The notes under the pieces were generated by a model. It was not told where the DNA came from. It made no database searches and worked only from the letters and a program-made list of their open reading frames with translations. A DNA stretch of 64,000 nt from a virus, in the IMG/VR virus record IMGVR_UViG_3300049855_000609, positions 1 through 64,000 of that record. One strand, written 5' to 3'. The translations under genes and the position numbers were made by a program. Within the stretch, counting starts at the first letter, position 1; each line of letters begins with the position of its first letter. Positions 16,359 to 25,240 of the stretch are shown in pieces.

Positions 16359-16882
16359 TGGACAGGAGTTATCTTTCTGGAAAGAAAACAGGCAACCAAA
16401 TTTGGGGAGGACAGGGCCAATGGGCAGGTCCTATCAACAGCTTTTTGGGAGACAGTACCTTTTTTTTGGAACTGGATGCTTATGGTATCCCCCTGGAAGG
16501 AGATGGCTTTCCTTCAGAGATGGAATTACCACCTACTGTAGAAGTAGACGGTAAAACTGTTTTAGATACCAGGAACTACAAGTGTACAGTTCTGGACATC
16601 ATTCCTTCTCTGATCACAGTAGAAGAGCTGGACCTGAACTGCAATACTACATATCGGAAAGCTTACCAGGACTATTACATGAGAAAACTGGGATGCTTGC
16701 CGGTGAATGCTGCTTGTTATAAAGAGGCATTTTGTGACACAAAAATAGAGACCAATGTGGTCTGTACTTTGTGTATATTTGAATTGGATAACCCTTGCAA
16801 TCCTTGTCTGTATCCATTGGATGAAGGAGCAAATTACATAAGTCGAATAACCAAAAATATAAGCTCGCCATGTCAAACATAG
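16358..16882 (+). CDS. Cys-rich hypothetical virion protein
   Basis: 174 residues. It starts at the ATG overlapping the preceding TAA. The N-terminus is Gly/Trp-rich (SGKKTGNQIWGGQGQWAG). The C-terminal half has many cysteines (GCLPVNAACYKEAFCDTK, NVVCTLCIFELDNPCNPC). No family is recognised. It shares the Cys-rich character and tight overlaps (13 bp with the next gene) of its neighbours, so they probably assemble together. Confidence 0.7.
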   Translation: MDRSYLSGKKTGNQIWGGQGQWAGPINSFLGDSTFFLELDAYGIPLEGDGFPSEMELPPTVEVDGKTVLDTRNYKCTVLDIIPSLITVEELDLNCNTTYRKAYQDYYMRKLGCLPVNAACYKEAFCDTKIETNVVCTLCIFELDNPCNPCLYPLDEGANYISRITKNISSPCQT

Positions 16883-17934
16883 TCTACTTTACCGATAACG
16901 AAGGCAATGGAGTACAACTCTCCACTACCGCGCTGGATGTATTCCAGGATTCCACCAAGCTGGTGGAAAGGGCCTTTCTCTGCCTGGCCGGCAATAATGG
17001 GATCCTCTGCGGGGTCACGGAAACTGCCCCGAATTCCGGGGTATGGACAGAGGGGGTCCTGATCTTCAACAATGAACTGTTCTGGTTCCCGGGTGGAACC
17101 TACAAGCCTTACATTACCGCAGTGGAGGAAACAACCAAGTGTACCTTCTGTTCCGGGGACAGGTTTGACATATTCACCATCCGTACTGCAGCTTTTTCTG
17201 ATGATGCCGGAGATACTTTCATTGCAGTAGACGAAGACCTGACTGAGCTTTACCGACCTACTTATACCTTCTTTACCCTGGATGCCCGGGTAGTTACTAT
17301 AAATGGATTGATCACTACTATTCAGGGAGATATTATCACCATTCAGGAGGATATCACCACTCTGGATACAAGAACTACCACTTTGGAAGAAACAGTAGAA
17401 CTCCAGCAAAATCAGATTGATTATCTGGTTTCTATAATTCAAAATCTGGAAGCCCGGGTCACTTACATTGAGGACAATTGCTGTTCTGATGCAATAGATC
17501 CTCCAGCCAGTAACTTTACATTCACTAATGGCACAGTAGATGAGATCTGTGTATTCCAGGCAGGATCCTTTCAGGGTAAACTGAGCATTGACAATTTCAA
17601 TCCGACAGCAACAGGTTTGGATATTGCTTCTGTACAAGGGGTAGTAGCTGTAAGGCTGGAAGTGGATGGCAACTATCAGTTCATCAATGTAGCTCCTACA
17701 GATGCTCTTCCATACAGTACGGTATCTAATATTAATATGAGTAGTGCCATCACTACTGCTTTAAAAGCCGGTATTGCAGGTACTATCTATATTGATGTCC
17801 GGTTTACAGATACTAATACAATAGAGCATATTGCAACCTTTGATATGGTTCTGCAAAGCTGGACTGGTGGATTACCTGATCCGAATTGTGAAGCCACTGT
17901 TACAGTAAATGGGCCGGCTATTGATGAGATATAA
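16870..17934 (+). CDS. Tail/fibre-like protein with coiled coil
   Basis: 354 residues. A globular N-terminal domain (YFTDNEGNGVQLSTTALDVF) has a Cys pair at TTKCTFCSGDRFD. Residues about 135-200 form a trimeric-type coiled coil with Ile/Thr/Leu heptads (INGLITTIQGDIITIQEDIT, then LETVELQQNQIDYLVSI). A C-terminal beta domain follows an NCCSD hinge. This head-stalk-tip design is typical of phage fibre or baseplate proteins. The role in receptor contact is inferred. Confidence 0.72.
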   Translation: MSNIVYFTDNEGNGVQLSTTALDVFQDSTKLVERAFLCLAGNNGILCGVTETAPNSGVWTEGVLIFNNELFWFPGGTYKPYITAVEETTKCTFCSGDRFDIFTIRTAAFSDDAGDTFIAVDEDLTELYRPTYTFFTLDARVVTINGLITTIQGDIITIQEDITTLDTRTTTLEETVELQQNQIDYLVSIIQNLEARVTYIEDNCCSDAIDPPASNFTFTNGTVDEICVFQAGSFQGKLSIDNFNPTATGLDIASVQGVVAVRLEVDGNYQFINVAPTDALPYSTVSNINMSSAITTALKAGIAGTIYIDVRFTDTNTIEHIATFDMVLQSWTGGLPDPNCEATVTVNGPAIDEI

Positions 17935-17944
17935 GATCTAAACC

Positions 17945-18508
17945 ATGCCAGAAGTAACCAATGCTAAAATAAAAATTGACAAGTCTTTCCTAAGGGCATT
18001 CTATTCTAATACCCAGATCATGCAATTTTTAAATGCTATTGAAAAAGGGCTATTGAAAGTGGATGCCAGGGATGTTAATTTGATAGAAGAGGATCCCATC
18101 TTCCAGGCATGGCTGGCAGGACCACCCAATTTATCAGAGTTTTTTGATGATATTGGAGCCTCAACTACAGGGGATACCTATACTTCAGGAGGCTCTATTG
18201 GAGGACAAAGATTAGTAATGGTATCCGGTGGGAAAGTAGTGTACTTTGACCAGAGTGTGGAGGCCAATTACGGGAAAGCCATAGGCTTCACCCAGACAGC
18301 CTCTGTACTGGATGACCCTGTCCAGGTACAGCATAGCGGGATCCTCTCTGGCTTTGGTGGCCTGGTAGCAGATACCCTGTACTATGCCGCGGATACAGGG
18401 CTGATCACAGCCACTCCTCCGTTAACAGGAATGGTGATACCGGTAGGGGTAGCCCTGAGTGCCACAGAGCTGGCAATATCCATAGTAAACGAATTCATAA
18501 CCATATAA
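17945..18508 (+). CDS. Small structural/decoration protein
   Basis: 187 residues. The first 60 are helical (KIDKSFLRAFYSNTQIMQFL). The rest is a Gly/Ser/Thr beta domain with VSGGKVVYFDQSVEANYGKA and a C-terminal ALSATELAIS strand, similar to capsid-decoration or fibre-tip domains. The same closing pattern (SATEL) appears in the next gene, so the two may share a fold. Confidence 0.65.
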   Translation: MPEVTNAKIKIDKSFLRAFYSNTQIMQFLNAIEKGLLKVDARDVNLIEEDPIFQAWLAGPPNLSEFFDDIGASTTGDTYTSGGSIGGQRLVMVSGGKVVYFDQSVEANYGKAIGFTQTASVLDDPVQVQHSGILSGFGGLVADTLYYAADTGLITATPPLTGMVIPVGVALSATELAISIVNEFITI

Positions 18509-18518
18509 AACAACAGCA

Positions 18519-19034
18519 ATGGCAGGAAACAAGTACATAGCAAACAGCAGTGGTAAGCTCAAAGAGGTAGCCGCCATACAAAGCTCCACAGGGGCACCGG
18601 ATGCTGATAAGATACCGGCTCTGAATTCCAGCGGGGTCTTTGATATCTCCTTTATGCCTCCGGGAGTAGGGGCAGAGGTGGTCATCGCAGCCTCCTCGGA
18701 GAACCTGGTGGCAGGAAACTTTGTGAACCTCCACAATAATGGAGGGACTATCAATGTCCGCAAAGCTGATGCCACAACAAATGCCAAGCCGGCAGACGGG
18801 TTTGTACTGGCTAACGTGACAAGCCCGGCAAATGCCACCGTCTACCTGATCTCCGCACAGAACACCGCAGTATCAGGTCTGACAGTAGGGGCAGACTACT
18901 GGCTGAGCACCACGGCAGGGGCTGTGACTGCCACTGCTCCCAGTACTGCAGGAAACATCGTGCAGCGTTTGGGGAAAGCAAAGTCAGCAACGGAGTTGGT
19001 ATTTGAGAATCAGGATTATTATGAATTAGCATAA
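18519..19034 (+). CDS. Head-fibre/decoration-like protein
   Basis: 171 residues. It starts MAGNKYIANSSGKLKEVAAI; the N-x-S-G-K-(L/I)-K-E motif recurs in the next gene. The C-terminal 100 residues (LVAGNFVNLHNNGGTINVRK then ADYWLSTTAGAVTATAP and KSATELVFEN) match the beta-barrel repeats seen in phage head-fibre and decoration proteins. Overlaps the next gene by one base (TAATG). Confidence 0.7.
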   Translation: MAGNKYIANSSGKLKEVAAIQSSTGAPDADKIPALNSSGVFDISFMPPGVGAEVVIAASSENLVAGNFVNLHNNGGTINVRKADATTNAKPADGFVLANVTSPANATVYLISAQNTAVSGLTVGADYWLSTTAGAVTATAPSTAGNIVQRLGKAKSATELVFENQDYYELA

Positions 19035-19249
19035 TGGCAGAGAGAAGGCCACTGGTGAATGTGAGTGGGAAGATCAAGGAGCTTCCGGCAGGGGATACCC
19101 TCCCCGGAGCCAGTGGCTCTGACCCCAGCTACTCTCCGGGAACTTATACGGTGAGCACGGAGACATCAAAAACAGTGGGAGCAAGGATAAAATTAACAGG
19201 AACGCAAAAGATAACCATTGAAGGTACAGGAAGATTAATTATCTTGTAA
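19034..19249 (+). CDS. Short fibre-collar protein (71 aa)
   Basis: MAERRPLVNVSGKIKELPAG followed by DTLPGASG is a very common start of phage tail-fibre and tail-accessory proteins. Here it forms a small separate protein ending in a beta-rich segment (KITIEGTGRLIIL). It probably attaches a fibre or caps its base. The start overlaps the previous stop. Confidence 0.72.
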   Translation: MAERRPLVNVSGKIKELPAGDTLPGASGSDPSYSPGTYTVSTETSKTVGARIKLTGTQKITIEGTGRLIIL

Positions 19250-19250
19250 T

Positions 19251-19898
19251 ATGGCAGAATTACAATTAGCAACCCAATCAGCCCCTGCTACTCCGTCAGC
19301 AGGAAATGTTCTTTGTTTCTTTGATACATATTTAAAAACATTGTGTACAAAAGATGATGCCGGCGTTGTTCATGCCCGTTCAGGTAATGCAGCTATCGCG
19401 GCACAGGGAGCAGGCTTTGCTTCTGATACCTATGTGACCAACTCTGACCTGATTATCCCTACATTTTCCATGCAGGCAAAGACTACTTTTCTTTGGAAGA
19501 TATCAGCCTCCAAGACAGCAGCCGGTGTGGCAACTCCCATATACAATATCCGTATAGGTTCTGCAAGGACAACCTCAGATACGGCAAGGCTTACCCTGAC
19601 AGGCCCTGCTCAAACAGCTATTGCTGATATTGGAACTCTTTATGTAATGGTTACAGTAAGGACTGTTGGTGGTTCAGGGGTAATTCAGGGAACAGCATGG
19701 TGGGAACATCGTGGTACAGCAGCTAACACTACTACATCAGGTACAGGTTTTGCCAATGATACCACAGGCCATGTGGAAGGGACTTCGGCAGGTTTTGATA
19801 ATTCAAATCTCGGGGGCAACTATGTGGGGCTTTCAATAAATGGCGGGGCATCGGCAGCATGGACTGTAACACAGGTACAGGTAGAAGCAGATTGGTAA
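19251..19898 (+). CDS. Tail-fibre/tip beta protein
   Basis: 215 residues. The N-terminus MAELQLATQSAPATPSAGNV then LCFFDTYLKTLCTKDDAGVV is typical of fibre proteins that bind to a preceding collar. The body is a low-complexity Gly/Ala/Thr beta jelly-roll (residues about 55-215) ending AWTVTQVQVEADW. Likely a surface-exposed fibre or capsid spike component. It starts one base after the preceding stop. Confidence 0.7.
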   Translation: MAELQLATQSAPATPSAGNVLCFFDTYLKTLCTKDDAGVVHARSGNAAIAAQGAGFASDTYVTNSDLIIPTFSMQAKTTFLWKISASKTAAGVATPIYNIRIGSARTTSDTARLTLTGPAQTAIADIGTLYVMVTVRTVGGSGVIQGTAWWEHRGTAANTTTSGTGFANDTTGHVEGTSAGFDNSNLGGNYVGLSINGGASAAWTVTQVQVEADW

Positions 19899-19916
19899 AC
19901 AAATAAATTTAAAACT

Positions 19917-20666
19917 ATGAACTTTCAAACTACTTTAAACAACGTCTCTATTATAAACTGGTTAACCACTAATGTTAAGTGGCTCTTAGGTCAAAGGTAC
20001 ATCAAAGACGTAATTGCCGGAGACAATATTAGTATTGACAAGCGCAATCCTAATACTCCTGTTATACATGGAACAGCAGGCAGTCTTGTACAAGATTTTG
20101 TATTTATCAGTGAAGCGACTATGGTTGACAATTATGCAACATTAACTCTTCCTGAGACTTACAATTCATTTGTTGTATATATGTCAAATATATCAACAGG
20201 CATAGGGCTTGGAGAAGACGGCACATCTCTTTTGTTAGGAGCGCAGGTATACTATAATGATGGAGTTAATGATGTGATTATTACTGAGTATAATGGAATT
20301 TATACTGTTTCTCAATTTACAAGTGTAGACCCTACTGTTGGTTCATTAGCTGAATCTTTAGGTTCCTTTACTTCATTAGTATCTGCCACAATAGTTTCAA
20401 ATAACTTAACGCCAGTAACTCCAAATTTAGGGAGAAATTCTGGAATGCTTCATATATACAACGCAAAAACCCCATCTGGAACTTTTGCGAGAGGATTGAA
20501 ATCAGAATGTGTTGGTAGCAGAATATTTGAAAATGTTTTAACAGGAACAGTCTACGAAACTTGTGAGTGTTCAGCCTATGTGGAATCAGAACCACTTACT
20601 AAGATAAGATTTGGACTCAACGGAACTGCTCCTACTGGAACTTTTAGATTATATGGAATAAAATAA
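19917..20666 (+). CDS. Fibre protein with NVxII-WLT docking motif, AT-rich
   Basis: 249 residues. The N-terminus contains NNVSIINWLTTNVKWLL, closely matching the start of the next, much larger fibre gene, so both probably dock to the same virion site. The rest is beta-rich with no family I can name. The gene looks clearly more AT-rich than both neighbours, suggesting recent acquisition of its receptor-binding part. A receptor-binding role is inferred. Confidence 0.7.
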   Translation: MNFQTTLNNVSIINWLTTNVKWLLGQRYIKDVIAGDNISIDKRNPNTPVIHGTAGSLVQDFVFISEATMVDNYATLTLPETYNSFVVYMSNISTGIGLGEDGTSLLLGAQVYYNDGVNDVIITEYNGIYTVSQFTSVDPTVGSLAESLGSFTSLVSATIVSNNLTPVTPNLGRNSGMLHIYNAKTPSGTFARGLKSECVGSRIFENVLTGTVYETCECSAYVESEPLTKIRFGLNGTAPTGTFRLYGIK

Positions 20667-20675
20667 AAACACACA

Positions 20676-23618
20676 ATGGGACTCTTTAGTAGGAACGATA
20701 AAACATTTGACAATGTACCCATCATAGCCTGGTTAACCCGGGAAATGAAAAGGCTTTTGTGTGAATGGGATAAACTGGTTGCGCGTGTTACAGAGATCGA
20801 GGAAAATGGTGGAGGTGGTGGAAGCTGTTCTAATGACCCTACCCAGTTTGTCTATGCCGGCCCTGATGGAAACTGTACCGGGGACCCTCTGGCTACCAGG
20901 GTGGAGGCTACCGGGGAAAGCCACATCAAAAGAGAGATCGTTGTACCACAGGAGTATTACACTTTTACCAATGGAGTATACCTGGGCCTGGAAGTGGTTA
21001 CCGGAGCCTTTAATGTCGGAGATACTATTCAGGGAGATACCTCCCTGGCAGAAGGTGTCATCACAGAGATGGTAAGCAATGGCCCCGGAGAATTTCTTGT
21101 TATCATAGAGACGACAGTAGGATCTTTTGTCGGAGCAGTAGAAACCTATACTAACCTGACTGTCCCCGGAACCGGGTTTGGGACAGTAGGGGACAATACT
21201 GCCTGGAATACAGGAGACACATTTTCTGTATATGACATAAATGACCTTGGAGCAGGGGCTATTGGCACAGGAACGATAATAGAGATAAACGGGGATATCA
21301 TATCAGCCACCAGCTCCGTCCCCATCTTATCAGAATACCTGATAGTAAATAGTCCGATCCTGGCTACTTCCATATCCGGGGCTATAGATGCACAGGCCGT
21401 CATTGAAAACCAGGTCTTCGTTGCCGGGTTTGAATTGAATGAGATCACTATAGCCGGCAAGACCATGGATGGGAGCTTCCACATGATATCCAATGGAGAT
21501 ATCACGGTTTATACCGGGGCTGCTGTGGTATATGGCATAGGATATGACTACCCGCAGAAGATAACCGTTGTAATAGACGACAGCTCAAACCTGAGTTCTA
21601 CTTCCACCCAAACAAAAGATGCCATAGCAGAAGTGGTAGAAGACCCTGGTACCGGTGACTATGCTTCCAGGACAATACTGGCCAACCTGTACAAGGCCGG
21701 AGTTTTAGATCATGGCTTTGGTTCACAGAGATCCGGGGCGGATACTGCTGTATTCTGGTATTCACCTACGGATCTGTTTATATTACCGGTGGATGTGCCC
21801 AATGTCGGAGATAACCTCTTTGTTGACAGCGTAGCCCCGGGGGAAGTTGTATTAAAGTGGGGTGCCGGCAGAAGTGTCACCACCTATGATTTTGCGGATT
21901 TCGTTACTGCAGCTAATGCAGGATCCCTGACACCGGGAGCTGCTATCCTGGTCACAGACTGGTATAGTGTATCTTTAGGAATTGATGTATACTTAATGGT
22001 CAATGACACAGGAGATGGTGTTACCGGCCCCGGTATAGCCAGGCTCCCCAATTTTGACTATGAGAACATAGGAAACAATGTAGCCCTGGAAGACCTGTAT
22101 TCTGACATATTCTCTGTGACCGGGGTTAACCCTTTAATAAACAGGGGGCAATATACAGCTGATGTATTTGCCATAACCATAACCCTGCTGACACCATTTA
22201 CTGATTATGGCAGCATAAGCCAGGAGCTGGTCAGCCTGGCCAATGGGGCTACAGGGAAGATCGTGGACATCAGTGATGACGGCCTTACCCTGACTGTGCT
22301 GCAGACCTCAGAGCTGCTGAATTTTATGGCAGGACATACAGTAGAGGATCCACTCAACGCGAACAGCGCTAATATAGATACCGTCACCTATCCTGCAAAC
22401 CCCGACAGCATATCACAGGGAGACCTGTTCTTCTATAATGGTTTTGTTTACCAGTTGCTGGTGAACTTTGCTTCTGCAAAGAATATACCCGGGTTAGCGG
22501 GAACTGTATGGTCTTCAGGTATGAACCCCTCACAAGGTAATGTAGGGTTCAGGCATGTCTGGGATGAGGTGGTGGCAAAGAATATATCCTCTTATGGATA
22601 TCCTTTTCCGCTGGAAGACTTCGGCATCGTAGAGAGGCATGACAGAAGGAACAATGTCCATGTGATAAATGACCTTACAGTAGCCATGAATACGGGGTTC
22701 TTTGGAGACCCGAACATAACTAATTTGTACCTTTGCGGTGGTGGGAATACCTTTACTAACTTCGAGATCAAGAATAATACGGGATATATCTCCGGCAGGT
22801 TTGAAGGTGGGATGACTGATTACTTCCTTATAGAAAATAATTCGGAGACCATCAACCTGGATGCCGGCAGCAGTTACAGCACCAGTGTGACTATCACCGG
22901 AGTTATGCCATCCTCCCTGACAGGAAACCAGATAAATGCCACTCTCAGGGGCTTATCCTCTTTATCCATCAGTCTTGTCAGGAAGAAGATCATAGCCGTG
23001 TCTCTTATAAATTCAGGATTTATCACCCAGCTTCACAGCGGGAATGTATATGCCACTTTCGTGAACTCCCAGGTGAGCCTGATAGGATTTGCAAACTCTG
23101 CGCCTGGTGTGATAAACACAGGTGTGGACAACTGTACATTCAGGGGTGTGGATATCCGCAACATCATATCTTCCTCCGGGGCCTTTGTGCAGGACTGCCA
23201 CTTTGAGAATAATGCCGCGGCTTTAACCATAGAGCTTTCTAAAAGCTATACGGGGAGGACCCTGGGTCAGTTTGACAGTGGCTTTGACTATGAATATGCC
23301 ATTGATGGCCTCACCACACTGGATCTGACGGATTTAGATAAGGCTTTCTGTTCTATATTCAAGCTCACCAGTGCCAATGCAACAGAAACTATTGATGAGA
23401 TCCTGGGGGGAGGGTTGATCACTACTATCAGGCTTTATCCGGAGAGTGGCTTGGCTGTAACTTTAACCGGTACCGCCATTGGTGTAGCTGCAGCCGGGGA
23501 TATTGTTATGCCGGTGGCCAGTCTGGCTATAGATGGAACTACCTTTGACAGTGCTACTTTTGCCACTCAGGCAGTCACACCTTTTCAATTATTAATTGAC
23601 TCAAATAATTACATCTGA
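20676..23618 (+). CDS. Large tail fibre/tailspike protein
   Basis: 980 residues. The N-terminus has the docking motif NVPIIAWLTREMKRLL (residues about 13-28) followed by a short coiled coil and a Gly hinge (EENGGGGGS). Residues about 90-180 contain a phage-tail repeat (FNVGDTIQGDTSLAEGVIT), with a second copy of the same type around 500-560. The segment from about 640 to 860 (NNTGYISGRFEGG, NSQVSLIGF, NCTFRGVDIRNIISSSGAF) reads like a right-handed beta-helix, as in polysaccharide-binding or degrading spikes. The last 100 residues look like a trimerisation tip. Confidence 0.8.
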   Translation: MGLFSRNDKTFDNVPIIAWLTREMKRLLCEWDKLVARVTEIEENGGGGGSCSNDPTQFVYAGPDGNCTGDPLATRVEATGESHIKREIVVPQEYYTFTNGVYLGLEVVTGAFNVGDTIQGDTSLAEGVITEMVSNGPGEFLVIIETTVGSFVGAVETYTNLTVPGTGFGTVGDNTAWNTGDTFSVYDINDLGAGAIGTGTIIEINGDIISATSSVPILSEYLIVNSPILATSISGAIDAQAVIENQVFVAGFELNEITIAGKTMDGSFHMISNGDITVYTGAAVVYGIGYDYPQKITVVIDDSSNLSSTSTQTKDAIAEVVEDPGTGDYASRTILANLYKAGVLDHGFGSQRSGADTAVFWYSPTDLFILPVDVPNVGDNLFVDSVAPGEVVLKWGAGRSVTTYDFADFVTAANAGSLTPGAAILVTDWYSVSLGIDVYLMVNDTGDGVTGPGIARLPNFDYENIGNNVALEDLYSDIFSVTGVNPLINRGQYTADVFAITITLLTPFTDYGSISQELVSLANGATGKIVDISDDGLTLTVLQTSELLNFMAGHTVEDPLNANSANIDTVTYPANPDSISQGDLFFYNGFVYQLLVNFASAKNIPGLAGTVWSSGMNPSQGNVGFRHVWDEVVAKNISSYGYPFPLEDFGIVERHDRRNNVHVINDLTVAMNTGFFGDPNITNLYLCGGGNTFTNFEIKNNTGYISGRFEGGMTDYFLIENNSETINLDAGSSYSTSVTITGVMPSSLTGNQINATLRGLSSLSISLVRKKIIAVSLINSGFITQLHSGNVYATFVNSQVSLIGFANSAPGVINTGVDNCTFRGVDIRNIISSSGAFVQDCHFENNAAALTIELSKSYTGRTLGQFDSGFDYEYAIDGLTTLDLTDLDKAFCSIFKLTSANATETIDEILGGGLITTIRLYPESGLAVTLTGTAIGVAAAGDIVMPVASLAIDGTTFDSATFATQAVTPFQLLIDSNNYI

Positions 23619-24013
23619 TGGGGATAAGTAAAAATATAGCAAATGATGGTGTTGCTGACTACGGTATAGGTGGTGGCCTCACCTTTACTTTTGACAATGC
23701 AACCACGGCCTCTGATCCCGGAACTGGAAAGTTAAGATATGATAGTGCTACTCCGGCTTCTATTACAAATCTGTATATAAGTGATACTTCAGTAGAAGGA
23801 TTGAATATAACCTCCACTTTACTGCTTCTTGCTGCATCACAGCAGATACTTATCAGGCAATTAAGCCAGGCAAATAAAGCCATATTAGTGTCTGTATCAG
23901 GGGCTGTAACAGATAATGGTTCCTGGTTTACCATCCCGGTAACTTTTGTCTCTGTCGGTAGTGGGGGATTACACACTAATAATAAAAATATTATCGCATC
24001 TAAAATAGTATAG
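23618..24013 (+). CDS. Short fibre-associated protein
   Basis: 131 residues. It overlaps the spike stop by one base. The pattern DPGTGKLRYDSATPASITNL then LYISDTSVEGLNITSTLLLL is common in small phage fibre-tip or tail-accessory proteins. A hydrophobic strand-rich core and a free Asn/Gly C-terminus suggest it packs against the fibre. Confidence 0.68.
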   Translation: MGISKNIANDGVADYGIGGGLTFTFDNATTASDPGTGKLRYDSATPASITNLYISDTSVEGLNITSTLLLLAASQQILIRQLSQANKAILVSVSGAVTDNGSWFTIPVTFVSVGSGGLHTNNKNIIASKIV

Positions 24014-24015
24014 TC

Positions 24016-24165
24016 ATGACAAAGCCAAAAGTAGTGATCAAGTCCGAGCATCTGGAAAAGATCATTGATGCTATCAAAAAAACAACCGATAAACTCAGGG
24101 AGGAAAAGCTGGAGGTGATAAACAAGAACTCCCTTAACCTGCCACCACCGGTGAGACCTGAATAA
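24016..24165 (+). CDS. Small Lys-rich helical protein (49 aa)
   Basis: It begins MTKPKVVIKSEHLEKIIDAI and continues as a charged amphipathic helix (KKTTDKLREEKLEV), ending PPPVRPE-TAA. It starts 2 bp after the preceding stop and is followed by the holin, so it belongs to the same transcript. No family recognised. Confidence 0.6.
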   Translation: MTKPKVVIKSEHLEKIIDAIKKTTDKLREEKLEVINKNSLNLPPPVRPE

Positions 24166-24183
24166 AATTAAATACAATTTTAA

Positions 24184-24780
24184 ATGTACTTTAAACAAGA
24201 CAGAGATATGATAGTCAACTTCCTCATTAAGATAGGATGGATCCTGGAGCAGGGTTCCTTGTCAGTTAAGCTCCTAATATCCTTTATCCTGAGTATCATC
24301 AGCTCTCCGGTAGTACTTACTGTAATCCCTTACCTGGATTATGTTACCCCTAAAGGAGATTTTGTCATTATCATATTCTGGGCCATTATAGCAGACTGGA
24401 TCACCGGCATGTATAAGTGGTGGTTGAGGCACAAGTTTGATTTCAAGGCCATGGCAGTAGGGCTGATTACCAAGGTATTCATAGCCTATATTGGCATGAT
24501 GCTGTTTCAGAGTATGGGTATGATAGATGAGCTGGAACACCATGCCGACATTCAAAGCTACCTGCTCCTGATAGGAAAGATGACAGTATTCTTTTATGTG
24601 GCTGGTTCCGCGTTCAACAACCTATACTATATCAGTGGTGGCAAGTTTCCTCCTATTGGCTGGATGAAAAGGATGAAGGCTTTTGAGGAAAGCGCTGACA
24701 CCTCTGTATTCACCTCCGGGGCTAAAGAAAATCCTGCTCCTTCTGATATTCCTCCAATTAAGGATGATATTGTAAACTAA
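24184..24780 (+). CDS. Holin-like membrane protein
   Basis: 198 residues with four hydrophobic segments: about 30-50 (LLISFILSIISSPVVLTVIP), 60-78 (FVIIIFWAIIADWITGMYKW), 88-110 (AMAVGLITKVFIAYIGMMLF) and 128-150 (YLLLIGKMTVFFYVAGSAFN). The ADWITGMY motif after the second span is typical of a Bacteroidota/Firmicutes phage holin family. A soluble C-terminal tail follows. It should let the M15 endolysin reach the wall. MIVNFLIK at 24208 is an alternative start. The spanin-like genes follow at once, so this is a lysis cassette. Confidence 0.82.
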   Translation: MYFKQDRDMIVNFLIKIGWILEQGSLSVKLLISFILSIISSPVVLTVIPYLDYVTPKGDFVIIIFWAIIADWITGMYKWWLRHKFDFKAMAVGLITKVFIAYIGMMLFQSMGMIDELEHHADIQSYLLLIGKMTVFFYVAGSAFNNLYYISGGKFPPIGWMKRMKAFEESADTSVFTSGAKENPAPSDIPPIKDDIVN

Positions 24781-24790
24781 AACTGACCCT

Positions 24791-25240
24791 ATGAAAAAGA
24801 AAATGAAAACCCTTAAAACCATAGGTATGAAAAAATTCACAGAAATAAGCTGGAAAGAGTTCAAGGACAAGTGGTTTCATACCATTCTGTTTGTAATAGC
24901 CCTGCTGGGTTTGTTCTACCTGATGTGGCAAAGTGGTCGGGGAGATACTTTATTGAAGAACATGCAGAAAGACTTTGACAAAGTCATTCAGAAAAAAGAG
25001 GACTCCTTACAAAATCTGCTTCAGCAGGAGCAGGCTCTTCGGGATACTATTCAGCTTTTAATGGAATATACAGACCAGCAGGCAGAAACCTTTAAGAAAG
25101 AGTTGAAAGCCGCTAAAAAGAAAAATAAAGATATTTATGAAAAGAGCATCAGTAATATTGATTCTGCTTCTGTCGATGATAACATGCAACAGTTTCGGAC
25201 AAACTTTTCCGAAGCTGTGCCTTCACCAGATCAAAGGTGA
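24791..25240 (+). CDS. Inner-membrane spanin-like protein
   Basis: 149 residues. A positively charged N-terminus precedes a single membrane span (residues about 28-46, WFHTILFVIALLGLFYLMW), followed by a long charged coiled coil (about 55-125), the layout of Rz-type i-spanins. It is downstream of the holin, and its last 104 bp are overlapped in another frame by a secreted protein, as in Rz/Rz1 pairs. The start chosen gives the longest basic N-terminus; ATGs at residues 5 and 13 are alternatives. No sequence homology to Rz is claimed; the call rests on architecture. Confidence 0.68.
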   Translation: MKKKMKTLKTIGMKKFTEISWKEFKDKWFHTILFVIALLGLFYLMWQSGRGDTLLKNMQKDFDKVIQKKEDSLQNLLQQEQALRDTIQLLMEYTDQQAETFKKELKAAKKKNKDIYEKSISNIDSASVDDNMQQFRTNFSEAVPSPDQR

